A stretch of DNA of 61,606 nt from Cyanobacteria bacterium REEB67 (lineage in GTDB: Bacteria; Cyanobacteriota; Vampirovibrionia; Obscuribacterales; Obscuribacteraceae): NCBI GenBank assembly GCA_018971775.1, contig JAGXAB010000032.1, positions 1 to 61,606 of the forward strand. The letters are read 5' to 3'. The translations under genes were made by a program, and so were the position numbers. Positions 35,218 to 44,154 of this stretch are shown piece by piece (within the stretch, counting starts at the first letter, position 1; every line of letters starts with the position of its first letter). Under the pieces are notes generated by a model that saw only the letters and a list, made by a program, of their open reading frames with translations, searched no databases and had not been told where the DNA came from.

Positions 35218-35822
35218 TCTACCTCAATGCAACAAATTCCTTTCTGTGGAAAATAGAGTTTTTCTTCGGCTGTATCGACTTTGGATAAAATCCACGGATG
35301 TGTCTCATATGTGCACTGTGTCTTAGTTTCACGCGGTCCAACTGAATTGTATTCCACTCGCTGCCCATCGAAATCAAGCCAGAAAAATTTGTATTCCGCG
35401 TCAGTATTATTAATCACGGTCAGGTAACAAGCGTTATCGGAAGACAAAGAACGACTCGCAGATTCTTTATCAATCGGTTCAGGCGATAGCATTATCGGTG
35501 CGGTCGCTTTGTCTGCGTTATTGCCTTCGGGCTCGAGATAGGCTACGCAATTACCAGCCACAGGCTCTAAGAGGTATCGAATCGCACCGCTCGCATCGAG
35601 AAGCACAAACGGATGGGTGGCAAAGGTTCTTTGCGTGAACGTTCCGTAAGGCGCCAGGGCGGTATCGCAAGGCTGATTGAGTCCATCGTAGTCGACCCAT
35701 TGCACCGTATATGGCTCATTGGTGTAATTGGCAATTGTCAGCCAGGCGGGGTCTCGCCCATGCCTTGAGGTTAGGCCGCTCACACTTCCAATGGCGATTA
35801 TCGGAATGACGTTTGTAGGCAT
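35214..35822 (-). CDS. Tandem VHL beta-domain-like protein
   Basis: 202 residues with two copies of a von Hippel-Lindau beta-domain pattern. Copy one (about 27-100): LTIANYTNEPYTVQWVDYDG, LAPYGTFTQRTFATHPFVLLD. Copy two (about 131-200): LTVINNTDAEYKFFWLDFDGQ, VGPRETKTQCTYETHPWIL. The pattern (N-T-x-x-x-x-x-x-W-x-D-x-x-G, then P-x-x-T, then T-x-x-x-H-P-W) is that of the human VHL beta domain, which binds hydroxyproline peptides; bacterial copies are uncharacterised. No export signal is clear. It is translationally coupled to the decayed gene downstream. Confidence 0.75.
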   Translation of the reverse strand: MPTNVIPIIAIGSVSGLTSRHGRDPAWLTIANYTNEPYTVQWVDYDGLNQPCDTALAPYGTFTQRTFATHPFVLLDASGAIRYLLEPVAGNCVAYLEPEGNNADKATAPIMLSPEPIDKESASRSLSSDNACYLTVINNTDAEYKFFWLDFDGQRVEYNSVGPRETKTQCTYETHPWILSKVDTAEEKLYFPQKGICCIEVD

Positions 35823-35905
35823 AATCTACTCGTTAGTGACACTGTCTTTGCAGCGATCTGCTTGCTAGCCCTTACCCATTGTACCTTTCCGGCCAATCCT
35901 CATAC

Positions 35906-35957
35906 GTCAACCGATATCGCTTCGCGTTTCGACCCCAAAAGCGTCAACCGATATCGG
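35906..35957. promoter_or_regulatory. Two tandem copies of GTCAACCGATATCG motif
   Basis: Copies at 35906-35920 (GTCAACCGATATCGC) and 35943-35957 (GTCAACCGATATCGG), 37 bases apart, each followed by TTCGCG. The second contains the perfect palindrome AACCGATATCGGTT. They lie between the divergent VHL-like and 36120 genes; the same word occurs at 21116. Likely binding sites of a regulator. Confidence 0.5.
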
Positions 35958-36119
35958 TTCGCGCACGAGCTGCAAACTATTGCCGACCGCTTCCAACGCC
36001 CGCCTGAAGATTAATTCCACAATTACAGTCCAAAAAATGAACCTGCCGGATAGTACCAGAGACCCCCGATCAAGTTTCTACATCCAAGACGAAAGCCACG
36101 ACAAGCCGGAGCACTTACT

Positions 36120-37736
36120 ATGACGATGGACCGAGCAACAGACACTGCCCAGCACCAGGCTTCCGACGGCAGCGCATTGAGCGAGCACGTCAACGATTTG
36201 GCTAAGGCTCAGCCTAACGGCACCGGTGACGCGGGCAAGGTCCACAACAGCGACGCCACGGCCAAAGCAGTCAGCGCCGGCACTCTTCCTGCTGTCAGCA
36301 TCAATTTTGAAGGCCAACCCAAAGAAGCGGCCATCGCCCAGGCGCCGGCGGCGCATGCAGCGACCCAACCGGAACACCACTGGTATAGCGGTGCCATCGC
36401 CGTCACCGAAGACCTGGCCAAAGGCGCTTACCACGAACTCAAAGACCATCCATTGCGCGTTGCCGAGAGCTTCGCCATCGGTGCCGGTGCAGCCGCCCTG
36501 GCCACAGTCGTCGCGCCGGAAGTGGCGATTGCCGCGACCGTTGCCGGCCTTGGTTACGGTGCCTATCAGATTGGCAAAAACGCAGGCACCTGGATCAAAT
36601 CGGCGGAAGCTGTCGCCAGCCCCGATGGTCATAGCGCCGAAGAAATGGCCAAAGCACATAAATCATTAGAAGGAGTCGGCGCCGGTGCCACCGATCTGGC
36701 AGCCGGTGTGGCCGGCGGCCTTGCTTACCGGGCCGCAGCTTCGGCAATCAGCTCGGCCATGAATAGCGGCGAAGCCGGTGAAGCAAGCGAAGCTAACTCC
36801 GGGCAAGCAGGCGATGGCGACGCAAACGGACCGAAGACCCCCGTCGAAGACAACGTCCAGAAACCAGGCCTCAGCGGAGACCATCACATCAAAGCAGCGA
36901 CGGGCGCCAGCACGGCTAACACCGCTGATGGTGGCAGCGGCTCGGCCACTCCCGGTGACGGCGGGGCTTCCGGTCATGCCACAGTAGTGCAAGCTCACCA
37001 CGCTGTCACAGCCGGCGTAGTCGGCGGAGACCCTTCATCCGAAGGGGCCGCCGGCGCGGACAGTGCAGGCCTTGGTAAACCAGTTCTCGTCAAAGAACCA
37101 GTGGTAAAAGCTCCCATAGAAGCCCCAGCGGTAAAGGCCCCGGTCGAAGCACCAGCCGCCGCTCTCACGCCCGAACAAATGGCCCTCGCCAACAGCGTCA
37201 AAAACAGCCAGAGCATTTTTGATGCAGCCAACAGCGAAGGCGGCGTCGTCGAATCGACTAAGCAACTCTACAATGTGCGCTTCGACAAGGTAACGGAAGA
37301 CGCCGGTCGCCGCATTTTCACCCTGGAGAATCGCACCGAAGGTGTAATCGTGCCGAAGGGTGCTTTCGTCGCCACCCGCCTGGACGCCGCCGGCAATCCT
37401 GTAATCGAAGACGGCATCACCAACAGCTGGTCGATGCAAGCGCCCAAAATCGCTAAAACCTATCAAGTCGATCCGGCCACTCTCGAGAACAGCGACGGCT
37501 TCGTCGCTCCGACCAAGGTCGGTGGACCGAGCGTGCATATGGTGCAGCTCGACAAACCGACAAGCATCATCACCGCCTGGGGCGAAATGAAAGGCAAGGT
37601 CGGCGACTGGCTGGCCAATTATGACTTCGATAAAGCTAGCGGCACGCCAGGCAAAGACTATGCCATCGTCAGCGGCCCATCCTACAAAGAGACTTATCAG
37701 CCCGTGCAATCTTCGACCGGAAAAGTTACTTCCTGA
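36120..37736 (+). CDS. Large Ala/Gly-rich protein with hydrophobic core and C-terminal GDW domain
   Basis: 538 residues; ATG at 36120 follows GGAG. The order is: polar N-terminus, an Ala/Gly hydrophobic region (VAESFAIGAGAAALATVVAPE and on to about residue 160) that could insert in a membrane as glycine zippers, a long disordered Pro/Ala/Gly/Ser linker with VKAPIEAPAVKAPVEAP repeats, and a folded C-terminus (about 350-530) with YNVRFDKVTEDAGRRIF and GEMKGKVGDWLANYDFD, then YAIVSGPSYKETYQPV. That last block resembles a small domain in phage and bacterial proteins with a GDWL...GP...Y..TYEPV pattern. Function unknown; it may be an exported or surface protein. Confidence 0.75.
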   Translation: MTMDRATDTAQHQASDGSALSEHVNDLAKAQPNGTGDAGKVHNSDATAKAVSAGTLPAVSINFEGQPKEAAIAQAPAAHAATQPEHHWYSGAIAVTEDLAKGAYHELKDHPLRVAESFAIGAGAAALATVVAPEVAIAATVAGLGYGAYQIGKNAGTWIKSAEAVASPDGHSAEEMAKAHKSLEGVGAGATDLAAGVAGGLAYRAAASAISSAMNSGEAGEASEANSGQAGDGDANGPKTPVEDNVQKPGLSGDHHIKAATGASTANTADGGSGSATPGDGGASGHATVVQAHHAVTAGVVGGDPSSEGAAGADSAGLGKPVLVKEPVVKAPIEAPAVKAPVEAPAAALTPEQMALANSVKNSQSIFDAANSEGGVVESTKQLYNVRFDKVTEDAGRRIFTLENRTEGVIVPKGAFVATRLDAAGNPVIEDGITNSWSMQAPKIAKTYQVDPATLENSDGFVAPTKVGGPSVHMVQLDKPTSIITAWGEMKGKVGDWLANYDFDKASGTPGKDYAIVSGPSYKETYQPVQSSTGKVTS

Positions 37737-37777
37737 TCGCCGCTTGCTAATGCCTTCAGCCAGTCTAGTCCTGGTTC

Positions 37778-38851
37778 CTAACTAATTACTACCGAAGCGT
37801 TCGCACTCTCGAAGGAAATATCGCTTTCCATAAAAAGCATCTTGAGCAGGTCGCGGTAAAAACCATAGAGAGGCAGATGACGAGACACTTCTTCGCGCAT
37901 GGCATCACGCTGCAATTTAAATGAACGGTGTGAGGGACCGGCCATATGATCGAGCTCGAGATAGTAATTGGCCAGGGGTTGCACCTGTATTTCAAACAGA
38001 CGATCCTGCCATTTGGTCACGCTCTTAATCGCTCTCCAGCCGGTCTTTTTCATCTGCTCGGAAGGTCCGGTGAGATAATCTTTGGTCTCGATAAAATCGA
38101 GTAGCGGATCGGTCGGTTTGCGACCGGAGCTCGGCATCGGCACAAAATCAAGACCGTCCAGGCTGTCCCAGTGCGGCCCGGAGGTGGCGAGAGCACGCAC
38201 CGTGTCGTGTACTTTCAAACAAGTAGGTACATCGTCGCAAACGATTTTGATGCCAAAAATATCTTTGACGTATTTGCTGTAGTGGCGCAAATGCTTATCC
38301 CGCGAGACGAGCTGATCGATCTGAAAAATTTCGTCGGTGACTTTGTTCCAGAGCTCTTCTTCAGCCTTGACCCGACTGGTCAGGCGATTGACGCCGGCAA
38401 GGGTGCGCTTCTGCGGTAGATATTCGATAAAGTTGGCGCTGAGCTCGAGGGGCACCCAGTCAGGCTCGCGCCGATAGCGGAAGTTATCGAGCATTTGATT
38501 GCCCAGGTCGATGTCCATACTGGAGAACAACGTCTCGCGCGCGATACGCTCACGAATCAGGAAAGGACGGTCTTCATCGCCTGGAAGTACACCGATGACA
38601 TTGCTGTGCAATTCAAATTCGGAGTCGAGAAAAAGCGACGAGAGCAAGTGTGAGAGGACGTGGAGATGGCGCTCGCCATCGAGAATATTTTGCCGGAAAG
38701 ACTCGCGCACACTGGCGATAAAATCAGTCGAGAGCTCGATGCGCACGTGCACCGAAGGGTCCGCTTCCTGCTCAGCCTTCTTCGTAGCCAGATAGCTGAT
38801 GAAACGGTGCAAAACCGGATCATGCATGGCCATAAAGAGGGGGGAGTGCAC
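37778..38851 (-). CDS. Diverged RelA/SpoT-like nucleotidyltransferase-domain protein
   Basis: 357 residues. The second half lines up with the (p)ppGpp synthetase domain: NRLTSRVKAEEELWNKV near 155-171 (cf. R-x-K-x-x-x-S-x-x-x-K), KDIFGIKIVCDDVPTCLKVHD near 196-216, KDYLTGPSEQMKKTGWRAIKSV near 257-278 (cf. DY-I-x-x-P-K-x-x-G-Y-x-S-L-H) and LFEIQVQPLANYYLELDHMAG near 285-305 (cf. EIQIRT). Several catalytic residues differ, so synthesis may be lost or altered. The first 150 residues are helical and unassigned; no HD hydrolase motif is visible. GTG at 38851 or ATG at 38833 could start it. Confidence 0.6.
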   Translation of the reverse strand: MHSPLFMAMHDPVLHRFISYLATKKAEQEADPSVHVRIELSTDFIASVRESFRQNILDGERHLHVLSHLLSSLFLDSEFELHSNVIGVLPGDEDRPFLIRERIARETLFSSMDIDLGNQMLDNFRYRREPDWVPLELSANFIEYLPQKRTLAGVNRLTSRVKAEEELWNKVTDEIFQIDQLVSRDKHLRHYSKYVKDIFGIKIVCDDVPTCLKVHDTVRALATSGPHWDSLDGLDFVPMPSSGRKPTDPLLDFIETKDYLTGPSEQMKKTGWRAIKSVTKWQDRLFEIQVQPLANYYLELDHMAGPSHRSFKLQRDAMREEVSRHLPLYGFYRDLLKMLFMESDISFESANASVVIS

Positions 38852-38976
38852 TGGCTGAAAAATCGCGGCCTGCCTAAAATTTGCAAAGTCGATGACGTTT
38901 GCCTATTTTAAGCCATCGATCGAGATTTGAGGGATTGCCGGACTATTTCGCTTAATCAATCCCGACAAGAGAATTA

Positions 38977-40452
38977 ATGGCCTTTTTAAGCTTCACCACG
39001 GAACCGCCTGGAAGCGGTACCGTCAGGCACCTTTGGGGCAATATTTTCCCAGGCCCTCAAATTGAGCTCCTCAGAGGCGGATTAGTAGTGTTCATGCTAA
39101 ACGGACGCAGCCAGAAGGCAGCGAATATCGACCAGACCGAAGAGTTGTTACGGCAGTATCGCACCCTGACCGAGGTGATACCCCAAATCGTCTGGACGGC
39201 CAAACCAAACGGTAATGTTGATTATGTCAATAATCGCTGGTACGAATTTACGGGCATGGATTTTGAACAAACCCGCGACTGGGGCTGGCAACCGGCCCTG
39301 CATCCCGACGATGTGGAGTCGACAAACCTGCGCTGGCGCGAATCTCTGGCCAGCGGCGAACCTTTCGAAGCAGAGATGCGCTTCCGTCGCACTGACGGAG
39401 TCTATCACTGGCACCTGGTGCGGGCTCTTGCCCTGCGGGATACGAGCGGAGTGATCGTAAAATGGTGCGGCACGAATACTGACATTCACGATCAAAAAAC
39501 GCACATCGATGATTTAGAAGCGCGTATCATCGAAGACCCGGCTAAGCTCAAGCAAGGTCCACCACCAGTCCTGAAGAGCACCTTTGCCGAGCGCTACATC
39601 ATCGAAGGCATACTCAGTACCGGCGGCATGGGCAGCGTCTATCTGGCCCGACATATTCATATGAGCCGTGTGGTAGCGATCAAGATATTACATCCTTTTT
39701 TGCACGGCAATCTCAAACTGGTCAAACAATTCCAGCAAGAAGCAGAGGCCGCCAGCGCTTTGATTCACGCCAACATCGTCACAGTCTTCGACTTTGGCAT
39801 ATCAAAATCGGGCGAGCCCTTCCTGGTCATGGACCATATAGAGGGCAAGACTCTCGAAGATATCTTGAACGGCGAACGCAATATCGAACTGCAGCGCTTT
39901 TTAAAGCTTTTCATCCAGGTTTGCGATGGCCTGCAAGAAGCGCACAGCAAGGGCATTGTCCATTGCGACATCAAGCCCGGCAATATTGTCATTGGTCACA
40001 GCGAAGTCTCGAAGGATCAAACCCCAAAAGAGATCCCCAAAATCATCGATTTCGGCATCGCTCGCATCAACCCTCGCGATGTGAGCATCGATCAGAAAAC
40101 GACCATGGATTTTGCCGTTACCGGCAGCCCGCGCTACATGAGCCCGGAGCAATGCGTGGGCGATGCTGTCGACGAGCGCTCCGATTTATATTCGCTGGGT
40201 TGCGTCATGTACGAATGCATCACCGGTCGTCCTGTTTTTGAAGACATTTCAGTCTATGAACTTTTCAATAAGCACGTCAACTACCCTCCGAGATCCTTCG
40301 CTAAGGTCTGCCCTTACCTGACTTTGCCCGAGTCGCTCGAAAGGCTTTTGTTCGAGATTTTAGAAAAGTCACCGGAAAAGCGGGTACAAACTGCTCAGGA
40401 GATTCGCCGCCGGTTACTGCTAATATACCGGGAGCATTTTGCTGACATTTAG
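38977..40452 (+). CDS. PAS domain-Ser/Thr protein kinase
   Basis: 491 residues (an ATG at 39094 would remove 39). A PAS sensor (about 57-175: IPQIVWTAKPNGNVDYVNNRWYEFTG, WHLVRALALRDTSG) precedes a Hanks-type kinase: glycine loop STGGMGSVY 213-221, Lys 237 in VAIKIL, HCD-IKPGN at 329, DFG at 358 and MSPEQ near 390. Arg of HRD is replaced by Cys, so it is a non-RD kinase that may not need activation-loop phosphorylation. No membrane segment. The REC-HK gene follows after 32 bases, suggesting that both read the same signal. Confidence 0.92.
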   Translation: MAFLSFTTEPPGSGTVRHLWGNIFPGPQIELLRGGLVVFMLNGRSQKAANIDQTEELLRQYRTLTEVIPQIVWTAKPNGNVDYVNNRWYEFTGMDFEQTRDWGWQPALHPDDVESTNLRWRESLASGEPFEAEMRFRRTDGVYHWHLVRALALRDTSGVIVKWCGTNTDIHDQKTHIDDLEARIIEDPAKLKQGPPPVLKSTFAERYIIEGILSTGGMGSVYLARHIHMSRVVAIKILHPFLHGNLKLVKQFQQEAEAASALIHANIVTVFDFGISKSGEPFLVMDHIEGKTLEDILNGERNIELQRFLKLFIQVCDGLQEAHSKGIVHCDIKPGNIVIGHSEVSKDQTPKEIPKIIDFGIARINPRDVSIDQKTTMDFAVTGSPRYMSPEQCVGDAVDERSDLYSLGCVMYECITGRPVFEDISVYELFNKHVNYPPRSFAKVCPYLTLPESLERLLFEILEKSPEKRVQTAQEIRRRLLLIYREHFADI

Positions 40453-40484
40453 GTGGCAGACAACTATCAGGAACAGGTCAGGTC

Positions 40485-41576
40485 ATGTCGGAAGAGCGCA
40501 TATTGCTACTGGAAGACCGCGCCACCGATGCTGCCCTGATGAGGTCGATATTGAACGACGCCGGCTACAAAAATGTCGACGTAGCCACCAATGAGATTGA
40601 ATATCTAACCGCCCTCAATAGCGGTAACTACGCAGCAATAGTCTCCGATCACGCCGTGCCCGGCACCAGCTCTGCCTATGCGTTCGAGCTCGCTCATCGA
40701 CGTCTGCCCGATGTGCCGATGATCTGTGTCTCCGGCGATCTGGCTCCCGAAGAGGGAGCCTCCCTGCTGGCCGAGGGGGTAGGCGAATACGTCAGCAAGG
40801 ACCAGCTCTGGCGGCTACCGCATGCTGTCGAGCGCGCCGTCAAATATAAAAGGCTGGTCGTAGCACTCGAGCATCAGCTGGAAGATTCGCGCAATGAACT
40901 GCGCAGCCTGACTCACATTTTGTCCCACGATCTAAAATCGCCGCTGTACAGTATTTATCAAATCGCCCAGATGGTCGTCGATCAACAGGACGTCGACGTC
41001 GCCGAATGCCGCACTGTACTGACAGCGATCAGTGATGATGCCCTGCGTCTGACCGAAATGACCGGTGCTTTGCAAAAGTTTTATACGCTGGCGCTCAATG
41101 ACTTCTTCCCGACAAAAATCGATCTGAGCGCCCTCGTCGGCTCTCTTATGGCCAAACAAACCAGTCACAGCGTATTTCGTCAGGTGCAAACGATCGTTCA
41201 ACCAGACCTTTATGTAGTCGCCGACCTCGACTTACTGACCACCCTGCTCGAAAATCTCCTCAATAATGCCTGGAAATTTACAAGCAAAACAGACGATCCG
41301 CGCATCGAATTTGGGTGCCGGCCTGCCACCCAGCCGAACGCTCCGGACACGTTTTTTGTCAAAGACAATGGTGCCGGCTTCGACATGAAGCTGGTGAAGA
41401 AGCTCTTCCACCCTTTCCAGCGCCTGCATGCCAGCAGTGAATTTGACGGCACCGGCATCGGCCTGGCCACAGTCGAGCGCATCGCCAGACGCCACCACGG
41501 ACGCGCCTGGATCGAAGGCGAAAAAGGCGTGGGCACAACAGTCTTTTTTACTCTGGCAGGAGAGCCGCTTTCTTAG
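40485..41576 (+). CDS. Hybrid receiver-histidine kinase, cytoplasmic
   Basis: 363 residues: an N-terminal receiver (ILLLEDRATD, phosphoacceptor in AAIVSDHAVPG near 57, VSKD near 105), a dimerisation helix with the H box LSHDLKSPLYSIYQIAQM near 150, and a HATPase with LLENLLNNAWKFTS, KDNGAGFDMK and GTGIGLATVERIARRHHG. No transmembrane helix. Receiver-first histidine kinases act as relays that take input from another kinase. It likely forms an operon with the PAS-kinase upstream. It ends with a 29-base convergent overlap with the FMN reductase. Confidence 0.92.
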   Translation: MSEERILLLEDRATDAALMRSILNDAGYKNVDVATNEIEYLTALNSGNYAAIVSDHAVPGTSSAYAFELAHRRLPDVPMICVSGDLAPEEGASLLAEGVGEYVSKDQLWRLPHAVERAVKYKRLVVALEHQLEDSRNELRSLTHILSHDLKSPLYSIYQIAQMVVDQQDVDVAECRTVLTAISDDALRLTEMTGALQKFYTLALNDFFPTKIDLSALVGSLMAKQTSHSVFRQVQTIVQPDLYVVADLDLLTTLLENLLNNAWKFTSKTDDPRIEFGCRPATQPNAPDTFFVKDNGAGFDMKLVKKLFHPFQRLHASSEFDGTGIGLATVERIARRHHGRAWIEGEKGVGTTVFFTLAGEPLS

Positions 41577-42096
41577 CCAGGGCCGACGTCATCTTGACGG
41601 CAGTGTCTTTGAGCTCGGCCAGCCGTTCCTTAATCTTGGCATCTTTCAACTTGCCTTCGGCAAAGCTGCTGCCTTCCGAGTAGACGAAGCGGGGAATGAT
41701 CACGCAACGAAAATCGAGCATCAAGCTATTGGCCACATTCATCACCGACATATAGCTGGAATGGCCGCCGGCAGCGCATACAAAACCGACAATTTTTTCT
41801 TCCCAGGCGCGGCCGGTGAGCTCGACCAGGTTTTTAAAAGAGGCAGAGCAGGCAAAGTTATAGACCGGGATACCGACCAGGATGCAGTCGGCGTTTGCCA
41901 CGGAGCGCTGCAATTTGAGGACAATCGGATCGGTATAGCAGGGACCGCCATCGCACATCGGCAGGTCATAATCCTGAAGATCGATAAACTCGCGTTCAAC
42001 GTCGGCGGGCAAGAGAGTGAGCAATTCTTGCATCAAAACGCGACTTTTGCTATTCAAATTGAGGCTGGCGCTGATAATCAAAAATTTACTGGCCAT
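41548..42096 (-). CDS. NAD(P)H-dependent FMN reductase-like flavoprotein
   Basis: 182 residues of flavodoxin-like fold: ISASLNLNSKSRVLMQELL at the start is the FMN phosphate loop, VGIPVYNFACSASFKNLVELTGRAW near 95 and FVCAAGGHSSYMSVMNVAN near 125 are typical of the NADPH-dependent FMN reductase family (SsuE/ArsH-like group). It probably reduces FMN or quinone-like substrates. The ATG at 42096 lies next to a promoter-sized gap to the GIN lipoprotein gene; the end overlaps the hybrid kinase by 29 bases. Confidence 0.88.
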   Translation of the reverse strand: MASKFLIISASLNLNSKSRVLMQELLTLLPADVEREFIDLQDYDLPMCDGGPCYTDPIVLKLQRSVANADCILVGIPVYNFACSASFKNLVELTGRAWEEKIVGFVCAAGGHSSYMSVMNVANSLMLDFRCVIIPRFVYSEGSSFAEGKLKDAKIKERLAELKDTAVKMTSALAKKAALLPE

Positions 42097-42180
42097 TTCT
42101 TTTTCCGCCCCTTTTCATTCAAGTGTTACCATGGCCAACGATTATACTGCTAAGCCTATTGTTAGAGTTTTGGAGCATTG

Positions 42181-42897
42181 ATGAAAAAGTCATATCTTGC
42201 GCGGGCAGCCAGCTTTACAACTATGTCTCTAGCAACGCTCTTGCTCAGCGGCTGCGGCGTTGAAGCAGGCAAGGGCGGCTTCACGATCAACACCCCCACC
42301 GCCGGACCGACTTCGACCGCCGCCGCCGGATTTCGCGCCCAGAAATCCCTGGAACTGAAAGATTTTCACGCCATTGACAGCAGCGCCGTAGCGACCCTCG
42401 TGATCACCGATGGGCAGCCCTTCGCCGTCATTGTCGAAGCGGAAGAGAGCGTCGTGCCCAAGGTGGTGACAACCGTCAAAGACGGGGTTTTGAATATCAG
42501 CCTTGAAAAAGACGTGAGCACATCAAATCCGGTGCGCATCCTGATTTCTCTGCCTAAGCTCGATAAACTCACCCTGGCCGGCGTAGGCGAAGTCACCGTC
42601 AGCGGCGTCAAAGAGCCCTTTTTGACAATCAAGCAATCCGGTGCAGGCTCGTGCAACATTAGCGGATCGGCTGATATGGTCGATCTGACCCTTTCTGGCG
42701 TCGGCAGCGCCCAGCTGAAAGAGCTCAAGGCCCGCGCCCTGACCGCACTGCTTTCCGGTACCGGCTCCGCTCATGTCTTCGCCAGCGAAAGTCTGACAGC
42801 GACCATATCGGGCATAGGCAGTCTGAAATATTCAGGCAATCCACCCAAACTACAAAAAAATGTCACCGGTATCGGCCAGATTAACGCAGCGCCCTGA
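42181..42897 (+). CDS. DUF2807/GIN-domain lipoprotein
   Basis: 238 residues. ATG at 42181 follows GGAG at five bases. The signal peptide ends in LLSGC (residue about 25), so it is a lipoprotein. After a Pro/Thr linker comes a GIN (head, adhesin-like) beta-helix: FHAIDSSAVATLVITDGQPFAVIVEAEE, VRILISLPKLDKLTLAGVGEVTVSG, LTIKQSGAGSCNISGSADMVDLTLSGVGSAQL and LSGTGSAHVFASESLTATISGIGSLKYSGNP. The stop directly abuts the stop of the convergent MFS gene. A second, longer protein with similar repeats is encoded at 56299. Confidence 0.9.
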   Translation: MKKSYLARAASFTTMSLATLLLSGCGVEAGKGGFTINTPTAGPTSTAAAGFRAQKSLELKDFHAIDSSAVATLVITDGQPFAVIVEAEESVVPKVVTTVKDGVLNISLEKDVSTSNPVRILISLPKLDKLTLAGVGEVTVSGVKEPFLTIKQSGAGSCNISGSADMVDLTLSGVGSAQLKELKARALTALLSGTGSAHVFASESLTATISGIGSLKYSGNPPKLQKNVTGIGQINAAP

Positions 42898-44154
42898 TCA
42901 GTCAGCGGCATTGTCTTCGGGATGATAGAGACTTTCAACGTGCAATGCACGTAATTTTGGCGCTATAAAAACAGTAAAGAGCACGACCAATAGTGTCATG
43001 CAACCGCCAAAGACGACCGAGGGCACAAGGCCCATTATTTTGGCGGCGACACCAGATTCAAATTCACCGATTTCATTGGAAGAACCAATGAAAATATTGT
43101 TTACTGCTGAAACTCGGCCTTTCATGTCGTTTGGCGTTACAAGCTGAAAAATCGTCGAGCGCACCCAGACACTGACGCCGTCGAGGACACCGCTCAAAAC
43201 GAGGAGAACGAGCGATAGATAGAAATTGGAAGAAAGACCGAAGGCGATCATGCAAACACCAAAGCCGGCTACCGAAGCCATCAGCACAACACCGGAATGT
43301 CTAGCGATCGGATGATGGGTGAGGATCACCGCCGTCAGTACTGCCCCCACCGATGGTGCGGCGCGCAAAATACCGAGAGCTTGCGGACCCATATGAAAGA
43401 CTTCGGCGGCAAAAATCGGCAACAATGCAACAGCACCGCCGAAGAGCACCGCAAACAAATCGAGAGCCATAGCACCGAGAATGATTTGATTGCTAAAAAC
43501 AAAACGCAGACCATCTTTGATATTGGCGACGACACTGGCGTGCTTCGCCGGCTGCAGATCGGTGCGCGCCTTGACGGCGACGAAACAAAAAAGAGAAGCC
43601 AGCAAAAGAAGCGCCGAAGCAAGATAGGTCCTTGAAGCGGCCAGCCAGACGTAGAGCAGTCCGCCCAACATCGGTCCCGCCACCGCCGACGCCTGCCAGA
43701 CAGTGCTCGTCCAGGCGGAGGCATTACCCATGAGAGGACGCGGCACGATGTCGGCCATGATGCCAAAAACGGCCGGACCATAAAAACCGCGTGCGATACC
43801 GCTCAAAGCAACGACTGTAAAAATCAAACCGACGAGCAGATTTGGCTCGCTGACGGTGAAAGAAGCGAATGAAAGCAGTGCCATACTGACGACGAGCGCC
43901 GACACCGACCAGAGGGCGATGCGCCTGCGATCGACAACATCGGCGACGTGCCCGGCATAAAGAGCGACACCGATAGCGGGTAGTGCTTCGGATAGACCGA
44001 CTAGACCGAGCGATAATGGATTTTTAGTGAGGGCATAAATCTGCCAGCCAACCGCGATAGCCTGTATCTGGACCGCTACAGTGGTGAGCAGCCTGCCGAT
44101 CATGAGCAGGCGGAAATCCGCCAGTTTCAGTGCTGCATAAGGGCTTTGCGTCAT
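42898..44154 (-). CDS. MFS transporter, EntS/MFS_3-like exporter
   Basis: 418 residues with about eleven to twelve hydrophobic segments. LKLADFRLLMIGRLLTTVAVQIQAIAVGWQIYALT at the start and AGHVADVVDRRRIALWS (motif A) are typical of the MFS_3 group that includes the enterobactin exporter EntS. Central SAWTSTVWQASAVAGPMLGGLLY matches the exporter motif. ATG at 44154 preferred over GTG one codon earlier. Substrate unknown; no siderophore genes are nearby. Confidence 0.88.
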   Translation of the reverse strand: MTQSPYAALKLADFRLLMIGRLLTTVAVQIQAIAVGWQIYALTKNPLSLGLVGLSEALPAIGVALYAGHVADVVDRRRIALWSVSALVVSMALLSFASFTVSEPNLLVGLIFTVVALSGIARGFYGPAVFGIMADIVPRPLMGNASAWTSTVWQASAVAGPMLGGLLYVWLAASRTYLASALLLLASLFCFVAVKARTDLQPAKHASVVANIKDGLRFVFSNQIILGAMALDLFAVLFGGAVALLPIFAAEVFHMGPQALGILRAAPSVGAVLTAVILTHHPIARHSGVVLMASVAGFGVCMIAFGLSSNFYLSLVLLVLSGVLDGVSVWVRSTIFQLVTPNDMKGRVSAVNNIFIGSSNEIGEFESGVAAKIMGLVPSVVFGGCMTLLVVLFTVFIAPKLRALHVESLYHPEDNAAD

